Source of the DNA: RGIG3528 sp964653855
GTDB taxonomy: Bacteria; Bacillota; Clostridia; Lachnospirales; Lachnospiraceae
DNA length: 64,000 bases
Direction of reading: 5' to 3'
Assembly (NCBI GenBank): GCA_964653855.1
Contig: CAZZFV010000004.1
Coordinates: forward strand, 1 to 64,000
Positions 16,087 to 24,064 of the stretch are shown here, piece after piece. The number at the start of each line of letters is the position of its first letter. Within the stretch, counting starts at the first letter, position 1. Below the pieces are notes generated by a model. The model was not told the origin of the DNA. It saw only the letters and a list, made by a program, of their open reading frames with translations, and searched no databases. Made by a program: the position numbers and the translations under genes.

Positions 16087-16437
16087 TTATAATTTTATTA
16101 TCTTTCTTTGCTGATCGAAATCGGGATTCTTAACCTTTTCTTTTAAAAGATTCAAATCTCTCCTCACAAAATCAACTTCTTTTTGCTTTATGTCATAGGC
16201 TGCTTTCAGCTTATCGTATTTATCGCACATTTTGATGTAGTCGTCCGCAAGATTTATCATCATAAGAATATTCTTTTCGGAATCGTTTATGATATTGTTG
16301 CTGCTTTTTTTGTTGACTTCCGTTTGTTTTGCTTCAAGGTAATCGGCAACCCTCTTTAGGTATTCGACACCTTCTTCACCCTGAATATTGAATCTTCTTC
16401 CGTTTATTACAACTTCAACATCGCACTTCTTAGCCAT
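16087..16437 (-). CDS. zapA: Cell division protein ZapA
   Basis: A 116-residue ZapA homologue, which binds FtsZ filaments and promotes Z-ring bundling. The N-terminal globular part (VEVVINGRRFNI, then EYLKRVADYLE) is typical, and the rest is a long coiled coil (about residues 50-110) that mediates tetramer formation. The Firmicute form usually has about 85-130 residues. It heads a two-gene unit with the U32 gene. Upstream, TTGGCA and TATGCT with a 17-base spacer (16451-16479) resemble a promoter, but this would leave a leader too short to contain the GGAG site, so I do not call it. Confidence 0.88.
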   Translation of the reverse strand: MAKKCDVEVVINGRRFNIQGEEGVEYLKRVADYLEAKQTEVNKKSSNNIINDSEKNILMMINLADDYIKMCDKYDKLKAAYDIKQKEVDFVRRDLNLLKEKVKNPDFDQQRKIIKL

Positions 16438-16504
16438 ATGACGCTCCTAAAGCATAACCCAATTTAAAAATATTGCCAAAAAATTTGCAAATTAAACCTT
16501 AATA

Positions 16505-17506
16505 TCACCCGGGCATATTTAATCCCAAATGTTTATATGCGAGTTCACCCGGAACTCTTCCCCGCATCGTTCTTAAAATAAATCCGTTTTGCACCAAAAA
16601 AGGCTCATAAACTTCTTCAAGAGTTCCCGGATCTTCTCCGATTGTTGTCGCAATCGCATCAATTCCTACGGGACGACCGTTAAATGTCAATATCATGGCA
16701 TTTAAAATCGCTCTGTCGGTATTGTCAAGCCCGAATGCGTCAACCTCAAGAAAATCAAGTGCACTCTTTGCCGCATCTATATCGATCACACTTTCAAATT
16801 TAACTTCGGCAAAATCACGTACTCTTTTTAAAAGTCTGTTTGCGAGTCTCGGCGTTCCACGCGATCTTTTTGCGATTTCCGTAGCCGCATCCTCTTCAAT
16901 TTTTACGTTTAATACATCCGCGCTTCTTTTTATTATTTCCGTAAGCTCCGATGTGTTGTAATATTCAAGACGGCTTACTATTCCGAATCTGTCGCGTAAC
17001 GGTGCCGTAAGCATTCCGGCCCTTGTTGTCGCACCCACAAGCGTAAAATGAGGCAAATCAAGTCTTATTGATTTTGCACCCGCGCCTTTTCCTATAACTA
17101 TATCGATAACAAAGTCTTCCATTGCGGGATACAATAATTCTTCCACCTGGCGGTTGAGTCTGTGAATTTCATCGATAAAAAGGACATCGCCCTCGCTCAA
17201 ATTGTTTAAAATTGCCGCCATATCACCGGGCTTTTCAATTGCGGGTCCCGCAGTCACCTTTAAATTTACGCCCATCTCATTTGCGATAATTCCCGCAAGA
17301 GTTGTTTTTCCGAGTCCCGGCGGTCCGAAAAAAAGCACATGGTCAAGTGTCTCTTTACGCTTTTTTGCGGCATCCATATAAATACGCAAATTTTCTTTTG
17401 CCTTTGTCTGCCCGATATATTCGGACAATTTTTTGGGGCGAAGCGACCCTTCTATTTTTTTGTCTTCTTCCGTAATTTCTGTTGTAATAAGTCTTTTTTC
17501 CTGCAT
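16505..17506 (-). CDS. ruvB: Holliday junction branch migration helicase RuvB
   Basis: A 333-residue AAA+ motor that, with RuvA, drives branch migration of Holliday junctions in recombination repair. Walker A GPPGLGKTT is at residues 61-69 and Walker B LFIDEIH at 109-115. Sensor and arginine-finger segments (GATTRAGML, RDRFGI) and the C-terminal winged helix (PFLVQNGFILRTMRGR) are all present. The length is normal. It starts two bases after the ruvA stop and ends the operon CmpB-like, zinc-ribbon, ruvA, ruvB. No ruvC is nearby, as expected for Firmicutes that use RecU instead. Confidence 0.97.
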   Translation of the reverse strand: MQEKRLITTEITEEDKKIEGSLRPKKLSEYIGQTKAKENLRIYMDAAKKRKETLDHVLFFGPPGLGKTTLAGIIANEMGVNLKVTAGPAIEKPGDMAAILNNLSEGDVLFIDEIHRLNRQVEELLYPAMEDFVIDIVIGKGAGAKSIRLDLPHFTLVGATTRAGMLTAPLRDRFGIVSRLEYYNTSELTEIIKRSADVLNVKIEEDAATEIAKRSRGTPRLANRLLKRVRDFAEVKFESVIDIDAAKSALDFLEVDAFGLDNTDRAILNAMILTFNGRPVGIDAIATTIGEDPGTLEEVYEPFLVQNGFILRTMRGRVPGELAYKHLGLNMPG

Positions 17507-17507
17507 A

Positions 17508-18134
17508 CTACATCTTCTTTAAAGCCTGCTTTATAACGTCTTCCGCTGTAGTCCCATCATTTATTTCAATTGATTTTACCGTTTTCATTGCTTCCGCATA
17601 AGAATACCCGAGTGTACATAAAGCATTTATCGCATCGGTTTTGATTTCGTTCGCATTTTTATCGGAAATACTACCGGAATCAATATTATCTACGCTTGTA
17701 GTTAAGGGACCTGTTTCCTTAGTTTCAAACTCGCCGACGGAATCCTTAAGGAAAATTATTATTTTTTCCGCCATTTTTTTACCGACGCCTTGCGCCAATT
17801 GAAACGCTTTTGTATCACCGGAATATATCGCATAAACAATGTCCGTAATATCAAGCACTGACAGAATCGCAAGTGCCGCTTTCGGCCCAACACCCGTCAC
17901 CGTTATCAATTTTTTAAACATCTCAAGCTCTGCGGCAGTCAAAAATCCGTACAAAAACATCCCGTCTTCACGAACGGACATATACGTATTTAATGAGATC
18001 TCCGCTCCCGTTACATTATATTGTCCGAGCACCTTCGACGTAACATATATTTTAAATCCGATTCCGGCAGCAGTCAAAACAACCAAAGAATCATCTTCAA
18101 CCTTTAAAACCTTGCCTTCTATATAAGAAATCAA
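17508..18134 (-). CDS. ruvA: Holliday junction DNA helicase subunit RuvA
   Basis: A 208-residue tetrameric junction-binding protein that loads RuvB. It starts MISYIEGKVLKVEDDSLVV, the OB-fold domain; helix-hairpin-helix motifs lie at about residues 72-130 (ITVTGVGPKAALAIL, then LAQGVGKKMAEKII); and the C-terminal domain III that contacts RuvB ends GTTAEDVIKQALKKM. A flexible linker separates the last domain. The stop lies one base from the start codon of ruvB's spacer, so expression is coupled. The upstream zinc-ribbon gene ends one base before the RuvA ATG. Confidence 0.96.
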   Translation of the reverse strand: MISYIEGKVLKVEDDSLVVLTAAGIGFKIYVTSKVLGQYNVTGAEISLNTYMSVREDGMFLYGFLTAAELEMFKKLITVTGVGPKAALAILSVLDITDIVYAIYSGDTKAFQLAQGVGKKMAEKIIIFLKDSVGEFETKETGPLTTSVDNIDSGSISDKNANEIKTDAINALCTLGYSYAEAMKTVKSIEINDGTTAEDVIKQALKKM

Positions 18135-18135
18135 T

Positions 18136-18396
18136 TTATTTGCCCTCTTTTAATTGTTTAAACTCCCCTTTGCTTACCGTAAGCCTTCCCTCGTCGATAA
18201 ATCTGACCACATCAAGCGGTGAAATATCAAGTCCTTCCGCTATTTGGATGGCATTGCTGTTGGGAAATTTTTTAAGATAATCCGCAATTTTTTTAAATTC
18301 CGCTTCTTCAATTTCGGCACAATCCTTGCATACGGACTTTTTATTCCATGAAACAAAGGGTTTTCCGCAATATCTGCAAACATTTGCTGTATTCAT
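18136..18396 (-). CDS. Small zinc-ribbon/helix-turn-helix protein (YvyF-like), paralogue 1
   Basis: An 86-residue protein with two CxxC knuckles (C7/C10 and C23/C26), which form a zinc ribbon, followed by a helical segment resembling a MerR-like helix-turn-helix (NAIQIAEGLDISPLDVVRFI). It resembles the YvyF/TIGR03826 family, named for flagellar operons, but there are no flagellar genes here. The start overlaps the stop of the CmpB-like gene by four bases (ATGA), and the stop is one base from ruvA. A second member of the same family is encoded at 52625. A DNA-binding or regulatory role is plausible but unproved. Confidence 0.7.
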   Translation of the reverse strand: MNTANVCRYCGKPFVSWNKKSVCKDCAEIEEAEFKKIADYLKKFPNSNAIQIAEGLDISPLDVVRFIDEGRLTVSKGEFKQLKEGK

Positions 18397-19472
18397 TTAT
18401 TATCCTTATCTTCCGATTCATCCGAATCTTTTTTCTTATCGGAATTTACATGTTTCTTGATGTCTTCGATAACGCCCGCCTTAATTCCCGTAAATTTCAT
18501 TGTTGGGAAAGCAAGCGAGAATCTTCCGGCAGTATACTTATTGTATCCCTTAAAGCCTTCGCCGATTTTATTTAAGCCTTCCTTAATATGGGATGCAAGA
18601 AGTGTATATTTGTCTTTACCCGAATCTTTAAGCGTATCGATATGCACCTTGTTTGATGCGAGCACCTTGTCGACTTTCGCAATTTTATCGTCGATTTTAT
18701 CCGAAAAATCGTCTTTTCTTTCTTCGTATCCTTGCATCATAAAGGCAATGGTCGCATCGATTCTGTCCATTCCGTGCTCGATAACGTCACCGACTTTAGT
18801 CTCACCGTACTTTTCCTTAAACAAAGTCTTCTTTTCGACTTCCGTTTGACGTGCAAAATCCGCAAAATCCGATAATTCCGCTTTGATCTTTGCAATAGCC
18901 GTAATCTTATGATCGAGGCTGACGGTCGCAATGACGGTTGAAACAAGATCCGCAAGGAATATTACGATAATAACGTAACCGATTATTTCAAACACGTCCC
19001 TGTTCATGGAAGATATTATGTTTAAAACCATGGGATGCAACACTTTTACGAGGAAAATCGAAAGTAGCCCCCAAAATGCGGACACCGGCAAACAAATTCT
19101 TCCCTTTATATTTAACGGAACATGCGAATAATCCCACCACTTCGCATGGAACAGTTTTTCCATCGTAAAACTTGTAACATACTCAAGTAACGATGCCACA
19201 ACGGCACCGATCAGGAATATCGATAAAAAAGCCTTGGGCGTATTTTCCGTTGTTAGCGCGATCATTTTGTCGTTAAAAAAAGCGAGGAAAATTCCCGTAG
19301 CCGCACATCCGTATATCGGAATGACAGGGCCGTTAAGAAATCCGCGGTTTATAAGCTTTCCTTCAACCGTCGAACAATAACAGCATTCCCAAATCCATCC
19401 GCAAAAACAATACATGAAAAAGCAATAAAACAATTCAAAAAAATCAATTCCGGCAAAACTTAATTCCCACAT
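18393..19472 (-). CDS. CmpB-like integral membrane protein (putative ABC transporter permease)
   Basis: A 359-residue protein. The first ~200 residues hold about five or six membrane helices with the signature of the PF06541 family (FCGWIWECCYCS, GFLNGPVIPIYG, EYVTSFTMEKLF, WWDYS). The rest is soluble and helical, charged, and ends in a Lys/Asp-rich tail. The family is called a putative type IV ABC permease, but no ATPase accompanies it here and the true function is unknown. ATG at 19472 was chosen because an AAGGATGA-like site precedes it; an ATG at 19484 lacks room for one. It leads the ruvAB operon, coupled to the zinc-ribbon gene. Confidence 0.75.
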   Translation of the reverse strand: MWELSFAGIDFFELFYCFFMYCFCGWIWECCYCSTVEGKLINRGFLNGPVIPIYGCAATGIFLAFFNDKMIALTTENTPKAFLSIFLIGAVVASLLEYVTSFTMEKLFHAKWWDYSHVPLNIKGRICLPVSAFWGLLSIFLVKVLHPMVLNIISSMNRDVFEIIGYVIIVIFLADLVSTVIATVSLDHKITAIAKIKAELSDFADFARQTEVEKKTLFKEKYGETKVGDVIEHGMDRIDATIAFMMQGYEERKDDFSDKIDDKIAKVDKVLASNKVHIDTLKDSGKDKYTLLASHIKEGLNKIGEGFKGYNKYTAGRFSLAFPTMKFTGIKAGVIEDIKKHVNSDKKKDSDESEDKDNK

Positions 19473-19629
19473 GTTATCCGTCATCCTTTTTATGAAAATG
19501 GTGTACAAAAAAATCTCTTTATATCTTACCAAATTTCCGAATAAATTTAAAGCATAAAATGCTTTTCATAAATATTTAATGATGTCCCCAAAAAGAAATT
19601 TGCAAGGCATTTATTAATCACTCGACAGT

Positions 19630-19658
19630 TTGAAATTTTATTGTATCTGTGATATAAA
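19630..19658 (+). promoter_or_regulatory. Promoter of the ribonuclease H-like gene
   Basis: TTGAAA (19630-19635) and TATAAA (19653-19658) with a 17-base spacer. The leader would be short (about 13-15 bases) and includes the GAGGTG ribosome site. Confidence 0.6.
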
Positions 19659-19677
19659 TCTTTTTGCGAGGTGCCTT

Positions 19678-20763
19678 ATGAAAGAAATAAAGACAAAAAA
19701 AAATTACAGAATACCCGACAACTTATTGTTTTTTGATATCGAAACAACGGGCTTAAGCGCAAGAACATCTTATGTTTATCTTATAGGTTTTATGACAAAC
19801 GAAAACGGAACATGTTTTCTTAACTTACTCTTGTGTGAGGATTTTAACGAAGAAAAAGAGCTTTTGATTAAGTTTTCGGATATTCTTAAAAAAAGTCGGA
19901 AAACGCCCGTAACATATAACGGAAATACCTTTGATATTCCCTATTTAAACGAAAAATTTAAGCGTCACCAAATCAATTTTTTTATCGATACTATGAACAC
20001 AATCGATTGCTACAAAACACTTATCGGTTACAAAAAGCTGTTTGATATAAGCGACTTAAAGCTTGTTACCGTCGAAAAAAAAGCGGGATATACGCGTGAA
20101 AACTTCATCTCGGGCGAAGATTTGATAAATGTGTACGCTGAGCTTACGGGGCTCATTCGCTTATATGAAATAACAAAAAGAGAGGATGTAAAAGAAAAAA
20201 TAAACGCACTCGAATTTACGCTTCTCTCTCACAATTCGGATGACATAGAGGGGCTTTTTTGTATTTACGAAAAAACAAATATTTTAAGCGCAAAAGAGTT
20301 TTTGATTAAACCGGAAATAAGCGTTTCGGAAACCGAAATCACGCTTACTTATCCTGTTCCGCTTTTCCCGTGCGAAACCGAATTTAATTTTTCGAATTTT
20401 TATTTATTTAACGGGAAAACAGCCTCCGAAATCGTTATTCCCATAATAAATACTGAGTTCAAGTACTTCTTTAAGGATTACAAAAATTACACATACATCG
20501 CATCAAAAGACATGTGTATGCACAACTCCGTCGTAACCGGATTGCCGAAAGAAGAAAAAATAAAATGCACGCGTGAAAACGCATACATAAAAAAACAGGA
20601 CATGTTTTTGTTTGTCCCGAAAAATTTTATTGATTACGCAAGCGAAAATCGCATTCCGCTTTTTAAAGCAAATTACGATTCCAAAGAATTTTATATGCAA
20701 AAAAACAATTTTGAAAATCATTCCGACGAATATATAAAATCGATACTGAGCGAAATAAAGTAG
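19678..20763 (+). CDS. Ribonuclease H-like (DEDD exonuclease-fold) protein, YprB type
   Basis: A 361-residue protein with a DEDD-type exonuclease domain in its first ~200 residues: motif I FDIETTGL (D20, E22), motif II NGNTFDIPYL (D86), and motif III HNSDDIEG (H185, D188/D189). All acidic residues for two-metal catalysis are thus present. This arrangement fits the PF13482 family (YprB in Bacillus). The ~150-residue C-terminal part has no recognisable domain; YprB-like proteins in Bacillus instead carry TPR repeats. It is likely a nuclease acting on DNA or RNA, with target unknown. It stands alone, transcribed divergently from the ruvAB operon, and ends at a strong terminator. Confidence 0.8.
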   Translation: MKEIKTKKNYRIPDNLLFFDIETTGLSARTSYVYLIGFMTNENGTCFLNLLLCEDFNEEKELLIKFSDILKKSRKTPVTYNGNTFDIPYLNEKFKRHQINFFIDTMNTIDCYKTLIGYKKLFDISDLKLVTVEKKAGYTRENFISGEDLINVYAELTGLIRLYEITKREDVKEKINALEFTLLSHNSDDIEGLFCIYEKTNILSAKEFLIKPEISVSETEITLTYPVPLFPCETEFNFSNFYLFNGKTASEIVIPIINTEFKYFFKDYKNYTYIASKDMCMHNSVVTGLPKEEKIKCTRENAYIKKQDMFLFVPKNFIDYASENRIPLFKANYDSKEFYMQKNNFENHSDEYIKSILSEIK

Positions 20764-20810
20764 AATGTCGTTACGGCTTTTTATATGAAGCCCTTTTGCC
20801 AAAAAGAAAA

Positions 20811-20832
20811 AGGCGGGTTTAAAAACCCGCCT
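20811..20832. terminator. Bidirectional terminator between the nuclease-like gene and rpmF
   Basis: A perfect 10-bp stem (AGGCGGGTTT/AAACCCGCCT) with a 2-base loop, A-rich before and T-rich after, placed between convergent genes. Confidence 0.88.
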
Positions 20833-20843
20833 TTATAAGACTC

Positions 20844-21026
20844 TTATGCCTGAGCAATGATCTCTTTCTTGTTGTAAGAACCGCAGCTCTTGCAAACTCT
20901 GTGAGGCATCATTAACGCACCGCACTTGCTGCATTTAACAAGGTTCGGAGCAGTCATCTTCCAATTTGCTCTGCGACTGTCTCTTCTTGCCTTGGAATGC
21001 TTATTCTTCGGACAAATAGCTCCCAT
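20844..21026 (-). CDS. rpmF: 50S ribosomal protein L32
   Basis: A 60-residue L32 protein. The basic opening (KNKHSKARRDSRRANWKM) is typical, and a zinc ribbon follows (VKCSKCGALMMPHRVCKSC) with four cysteines, so this is the zinc-binding (C+) form. The ATG has a full AAGGAGGTG site. It follows yceD by 13 bases, the usual pairing in bacteria, and shares the yceD promoter. It ends at the terminator 20811-20832. Confidence 0.97.
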   Translation of the reverse strand: MGAICPKNKHSKARRDSRRANWKMTAPNLVKCSKCGALMMPHRVCKSCGSYNKKEIIAQA

Positions 21027-21039
21027 GATCTACACCTCC

Positions 21040-21558
21040 TTACTTGGTTTTGAAAATATCCCGGATAACAGACATTCTTGGATCCGACTCTATGCGATCA
21101 CAACCGCATTCACCTACGTTCAGATTGTGCCCGCATATCTTGCAAAGTCCTTTGCAATCTTCGGAACACAGAACCTTCATCGGAAACCCAAGCAAGATTT
21201 CTTCATAAATCAATCGATCCACGTCTAAATCGTATCCGCTAATGTACTCTGTATCATCTAGTTCAAGTGCACGTTCTTCCGATGTCAAATTCATGTCAAC
21301 ATCACCCGCAAAATCAATCGGAACACTTACCTTTTGCAAAGAAAGACACCTGTCGCACGGAACAAGAAATTCAAAAAAACCTTTTACCTTAATACGAAGC
21401 TTTTTGTTACCCTTGTTTGTAACCGTAATCAAAATGTCGTCTTTTTTTGTGATTTCATATTCCTTCCCCGTGATACAGAGGACATCGGGCTCATATTTAT
21501 ATGTGAACTCGTTGTCTCCGCGCGGAAGATTCATGATTTCCGAAAGTGAAATTAACAT
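21040..21558 (-). CDS. yceD: DUF177 protein YceD
   Basis: A 172-residue DUF177 protein. The family includes E. coli YceD and plant DUF177A, connected to 23S rRNA accumulation or processing, and is nearly always encoded before rpmF, as here. The characteristic cysteines are visible: CDRC around residue 73 and the C-terminal CSEDCKGLCKICGHNLN motif. I chose the ATG at 21558 with AGGTG upstream; a GTG nine bases earlier is also open. A consensus promoter (21595-21623) lies directly upstream, separating it from ackA. Confidence 0.9.
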   Translation of the reverse strand: MLISLSEIMNLPRGDNEFTYKYEPDVLCITGKEYEITKKDDILITVTNKGNKKLRIKVKGFFEFLVPCDRCLSLQKVSVPIDFAGDVDMNLTSEERALELDDTEYISGYDLDVDRLIYEEILLGFPMKVLCSEDCKGLCKICGHNLNVGECGCDRIESDPRMSVIRDIFKTK

Positions 21559-21594
21559 AACAAACACCTATGTGCACAAATGTCACATTTGTAT

Positions 21595-21623
21595 ATTATA
21601 CGAACGTGACAGGGTTTTGTCAA
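21595..21623 (-). promoter_or_regulatory. Consensus promoter of yceD-rpmF
   Basis: Minus-strand TTGACA (21618-21623) and TATAAT (21595-21600), spacer 17, both perfect. This gives the ribosomal gene pair expression independent of ackA. Confidence 0.75.
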
Positions 21624-21675
21624 CAAAAACTTTAAAGTTTCTCATATGTGAGAAGTAAAAAAGACTTCCGATAAG

Positions 21676-22869
21676 TTATATGAGCGCAACCGTTTCTCTT
21701 GCAATCGCAAGCTCTTCGTTTGTGGGTATTACCATAATCTTGACGCGTGAATCGGATGCCGACACAACGGTTTCCTTTCCGCGAACCGAATTCTTCTCGG
21801 GATCGAGCTTAACGCCCAAAAATCCGAGATAAGAACAAATTCTTTCACGCATCTTGCCGTCGTTTTCACCGAGTCCTGCGGTAAACACAATCGCATCGAC
21901 ACCGTTCATTGCGGCAACATAGCTTCCGATATATTTTGCGACTCTGTATACGAATGCTTCGACGGCATCCTTTGCTCTCTCGTTACCGGAATTTGCTGCG
22001 GCTTCAAGATCTCTGAAATCGCTCGATACGCCGGAAAGTCCGAAAACACCCGACTTCTTGTTTAAAATATTCAAAACGTCGTCAACTGTTCTGTTTTCCT
22101 TGTTTGCAATATATTGAACAACCGCGGGATCAACATCACCGCTTCTTGTTCCCATAATAAGGCCTTCAAGAGGAGTAAGTCCCATTGAAGTATCAACGCA
22201 TTTTCCGTTTACGACAGCCGAAAGCGAAGCACCGTTTCCGAGGTGGCAAACGATAACCTTGGAATTATCGGGATCAAGACCACCAAATTCGATTGCTCTC
22301 TTTGAAACAAACGAATGACTTGTTCCGTGGAAGCCGTACTTGCGGATTGCATACTTATCGTAATATTCGTAAGGAATCGCATATGTATATGCTTTTTTGG
22401 GCATTGTCTGGTGGAAAGCCGTATCGAATACTGCAACCTGAGGAGTGCCGGGCATAAGTGCTTCACATGCTTCAATTCCGATAAGGTTTGCGGGATTGTG
22501 AAGAGGGCCAAGATCAAAGCACTCACGTATAACACGCTTTACGTCTTCGTTTACGACGATCGATGCGGAATAATATTTTCCGCCGTGAAGCACACGGTGA
22601 CCTACCGCATCAATTTCAGACATATCCGAAATCACACCGTAATCCTTGTTTAAAAGGGCATCGATTACAAGCTTAACAGCAGCCTTATGATCGGGCATCG
22701 ATTCCTTTCTGTCCTTAAAGCCTTCCTTGTCGGCGGGCTTATGTGTGATCATGGAGCCTTCCATGCCGATTTTTTCGCAAATACCTTTTGCGAGAACGGA
22801 CTCGTTTTCCATATCGATAAGCTGATATTTAAGCGATGAACTTCCGCAATTCAAAACCAAAACTTTCAT
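21676..22869 (-). CDS. ackA: Acetate kinase
   Basis: A 397-residue enzyme that converts acetyl phosphate and ADP to acetate and ATP. The ASKHA-fold signatures are clear: MKVLVLNCGSSSLKYQL at the N-terminus, DTAFHQTMP near the middle, VICHLGNGASLSAV and GLTPLEGLIMGTRSGD. Length is normal. It follows pta by 19 bases, so the whole route from acetyl-CoA to acetate is in one operon. In fermenting Clostridia this is a main route of ATP formation. A GGAG site lies 10 bases from the ATG. Confidence 0.98.
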   Translation of the reverse strand: MKVLVLNCGSSSLKYQLIDMENESVLAKGICEKIGMEGSMITHKPADKEGFKDRKESMPDHKAAVKLVIDALLNKDYGVISDMSEIDAVGHRVLHGGKYYSASIVVNEDVKRVIRECFDLGPLHNPANLIGIEACEALMPGTPQVAVFDTAFHQTMPKKAYTYAIPYEYYDKYAIRKYGFHGTSHSFVSKRAIEFGGLDPDNSKVIVCHLGNGASLSAVVNGKCVDTSMGLTPLEGLIMGTRSGDVDPAVVQYIANKENRTVDDVLNILNKKSGVFGLSGVSSDFRDLEAAANSGNERAKDAVEAFVYRVAKYIGSYVAAMNGVDAIVFTAGLGENDGKMRERICSYLGFLGVKLDPEKNSVRGKETVVSASDSRVKIMVIPTNEELAIARETVALI

Positions 22870-22888
22870 TTGATATAATCTCCAATCT

Positions 22889-23884
22889 TTACTTTTGTGC
22901 TGCCTGAACAGCCGTAATTGCGATAACGCCGACGATATCCTCCGTGAAGCATCCTCTCGAAAGATCGTTTACGGGAGCGGCAATTCCCTGTGTCATAGGG
23001 CCGTAAGCTTCTGCCTTTGCAAGTCTTTGAACAAGCTTATAACCTATATTTCCGGCATCGAGATCGGGGAAAATAAGTGTGTTTGCGTGACCTGCGACCG
23101 CACTTCCCGGAGCCTTTGAAGCGCCGACCGACGGAACGATTGCGGCATCAAGCTGAAGCTCGCCGTCTATCATGAATTCCGGATAATCCTTCTTTGCGAT
23201 TTCAACGGCAGCCGTAACCTTGTCAACGTCTGCGTGTTTAGCTGAACCTTTTGATGAGTGTGAAAGAAGTGCAACCTTCGCTTTTTTACCCACAAGTGCC
23301 TCAAAGCTCTTTGCACTGCTGCCTGCGATTGCCGCAAGCTCTTCGGACGAAGGATTCTGTACAAGTCCGCAATCCGCAAATACGAATGTTCCTTCCTCGC
23401 CGTATTCGCAATTCGGAACAACCATGATGAAGAAAGCCGAAACAAGCTTTGTGCCGGGAGCAGTCTTGAGGATCTGGAGGCAGGGACGAAGGGTGTTCGC
23501 GGTCGAATGGCAAGCGCCCGAAACAACGCCGTCTGCGTCACCCATCTTAACCATCATAACGGCAAATGTCGTATAATCCGTTGTGAGAGTCTCTCTTGCC
23601 TTTTCGGGTGTCATTCCCTTTGCCTGACGTAACTCAACAAGCTTATCGATATAGCTCTGAAGCTTGTCGGTCTTATTGGGATCGATTCTTGCGGCCTTAC
23701 TTATGTCAAGTCCCTCCGCCGTCTTTTCGATCTGTTCGTCGGAGCCGACCAAGATGATCTTTGCGGTGCCTTCCTTTAAGGTAATCGCTGCGGCTTCCAT
23801 AACTCTTCTGTCTTCGGTTTCCGGGAGAACGATTGTCTTAATGTTCTCTTTTGCTCTTGCTTTAATTCCTTCAATAAAGCTCAT
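22889..23884 (-). CDS. pta: Phosphate acetyltransferase
   Basis: A 331-residue enzyme that makes acetyl phosphate from acetyl-CoA and phosphate. It opens MSFIEGIKARAKENIKTIVL and contains PETEDRRVMEAA, GACHSTANTLRPCLQI and the C-terminal GPMTQGIAAPVNDLSRGC, all standard for the short Pta form without the extra N-terminal domain of enteric bacteria. The ATG at 23884 has CGAAAGGAGATT before it; a longer reading frame upstream lacks a ribosome site. It heads the pta-ackA operon and is divergent from tmcAL. The intergenic region contains a 15-bp palindrome-like ATACTTTTAAAGTAT at 23972-23986. Confidence 0.97.
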   Translation of the reverse strand: MSFIEGIKARAKENIKTIVLPETEDRRVMEAAAITLKEGTAKIILVGSDEQIEKTAEGLDISKAARIDPNKTDKLQSYIDKLVELRQAKGMTPEKARETLTTDYTTFAVMMVKMGDADGVVSGACHSTANTLRPCLQILKTAPGTKLVSAFFIMVVPNCEYGEEGTFVFADCGLVQNPSSEELAAIAGSSAKSFEALVGKKAKVALLSHSSKGSAKHADVDKVTAAVEIAKKDYPEFMIDGELQLDAAIVPSVGASKAPGSAVAGHANTLIFPDLDAGNIGYKLVQRLAKAEAYGPMTQGIAAPVNDLSRGCFTEDIVGVIAITAVQAAQK

Positions 23885-23990
23885 ATTAAAATCTCCTTTC
23901 GATTTTGACGCAAAAATCTTCGAATGTCTTACCTTTAAATCACGCAAGTCCGTTCGGATGTTTTTTTTGCGATACTTTTAAAGTATTTAT

Positions 23991-24019
23991 TTACACATTT
24001 GGATTTATTATATTATAAT
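23991..24019 (+). promoter_or_regulatory. Promoter candidate for tmcAL
   Basis: TTACAC (23991-23996) and TATAAT (24014-24019), spacer 17. The -10 is perfect and the -35 is weak. Confidence 0.42.
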
Positions 24020-24064
24020 CTCTTTCGATAAACAAGATTTTTTTTTCGAAAGTCGGTAAAAACA

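Noticed and set aside
16451..16479. Promoter TTGGCA-N17-TATGCT before zapA
   Set aside because: Transcription would begin about 6 bases before the ATG, leaving out the ribosome site, so the match is likely by chance.
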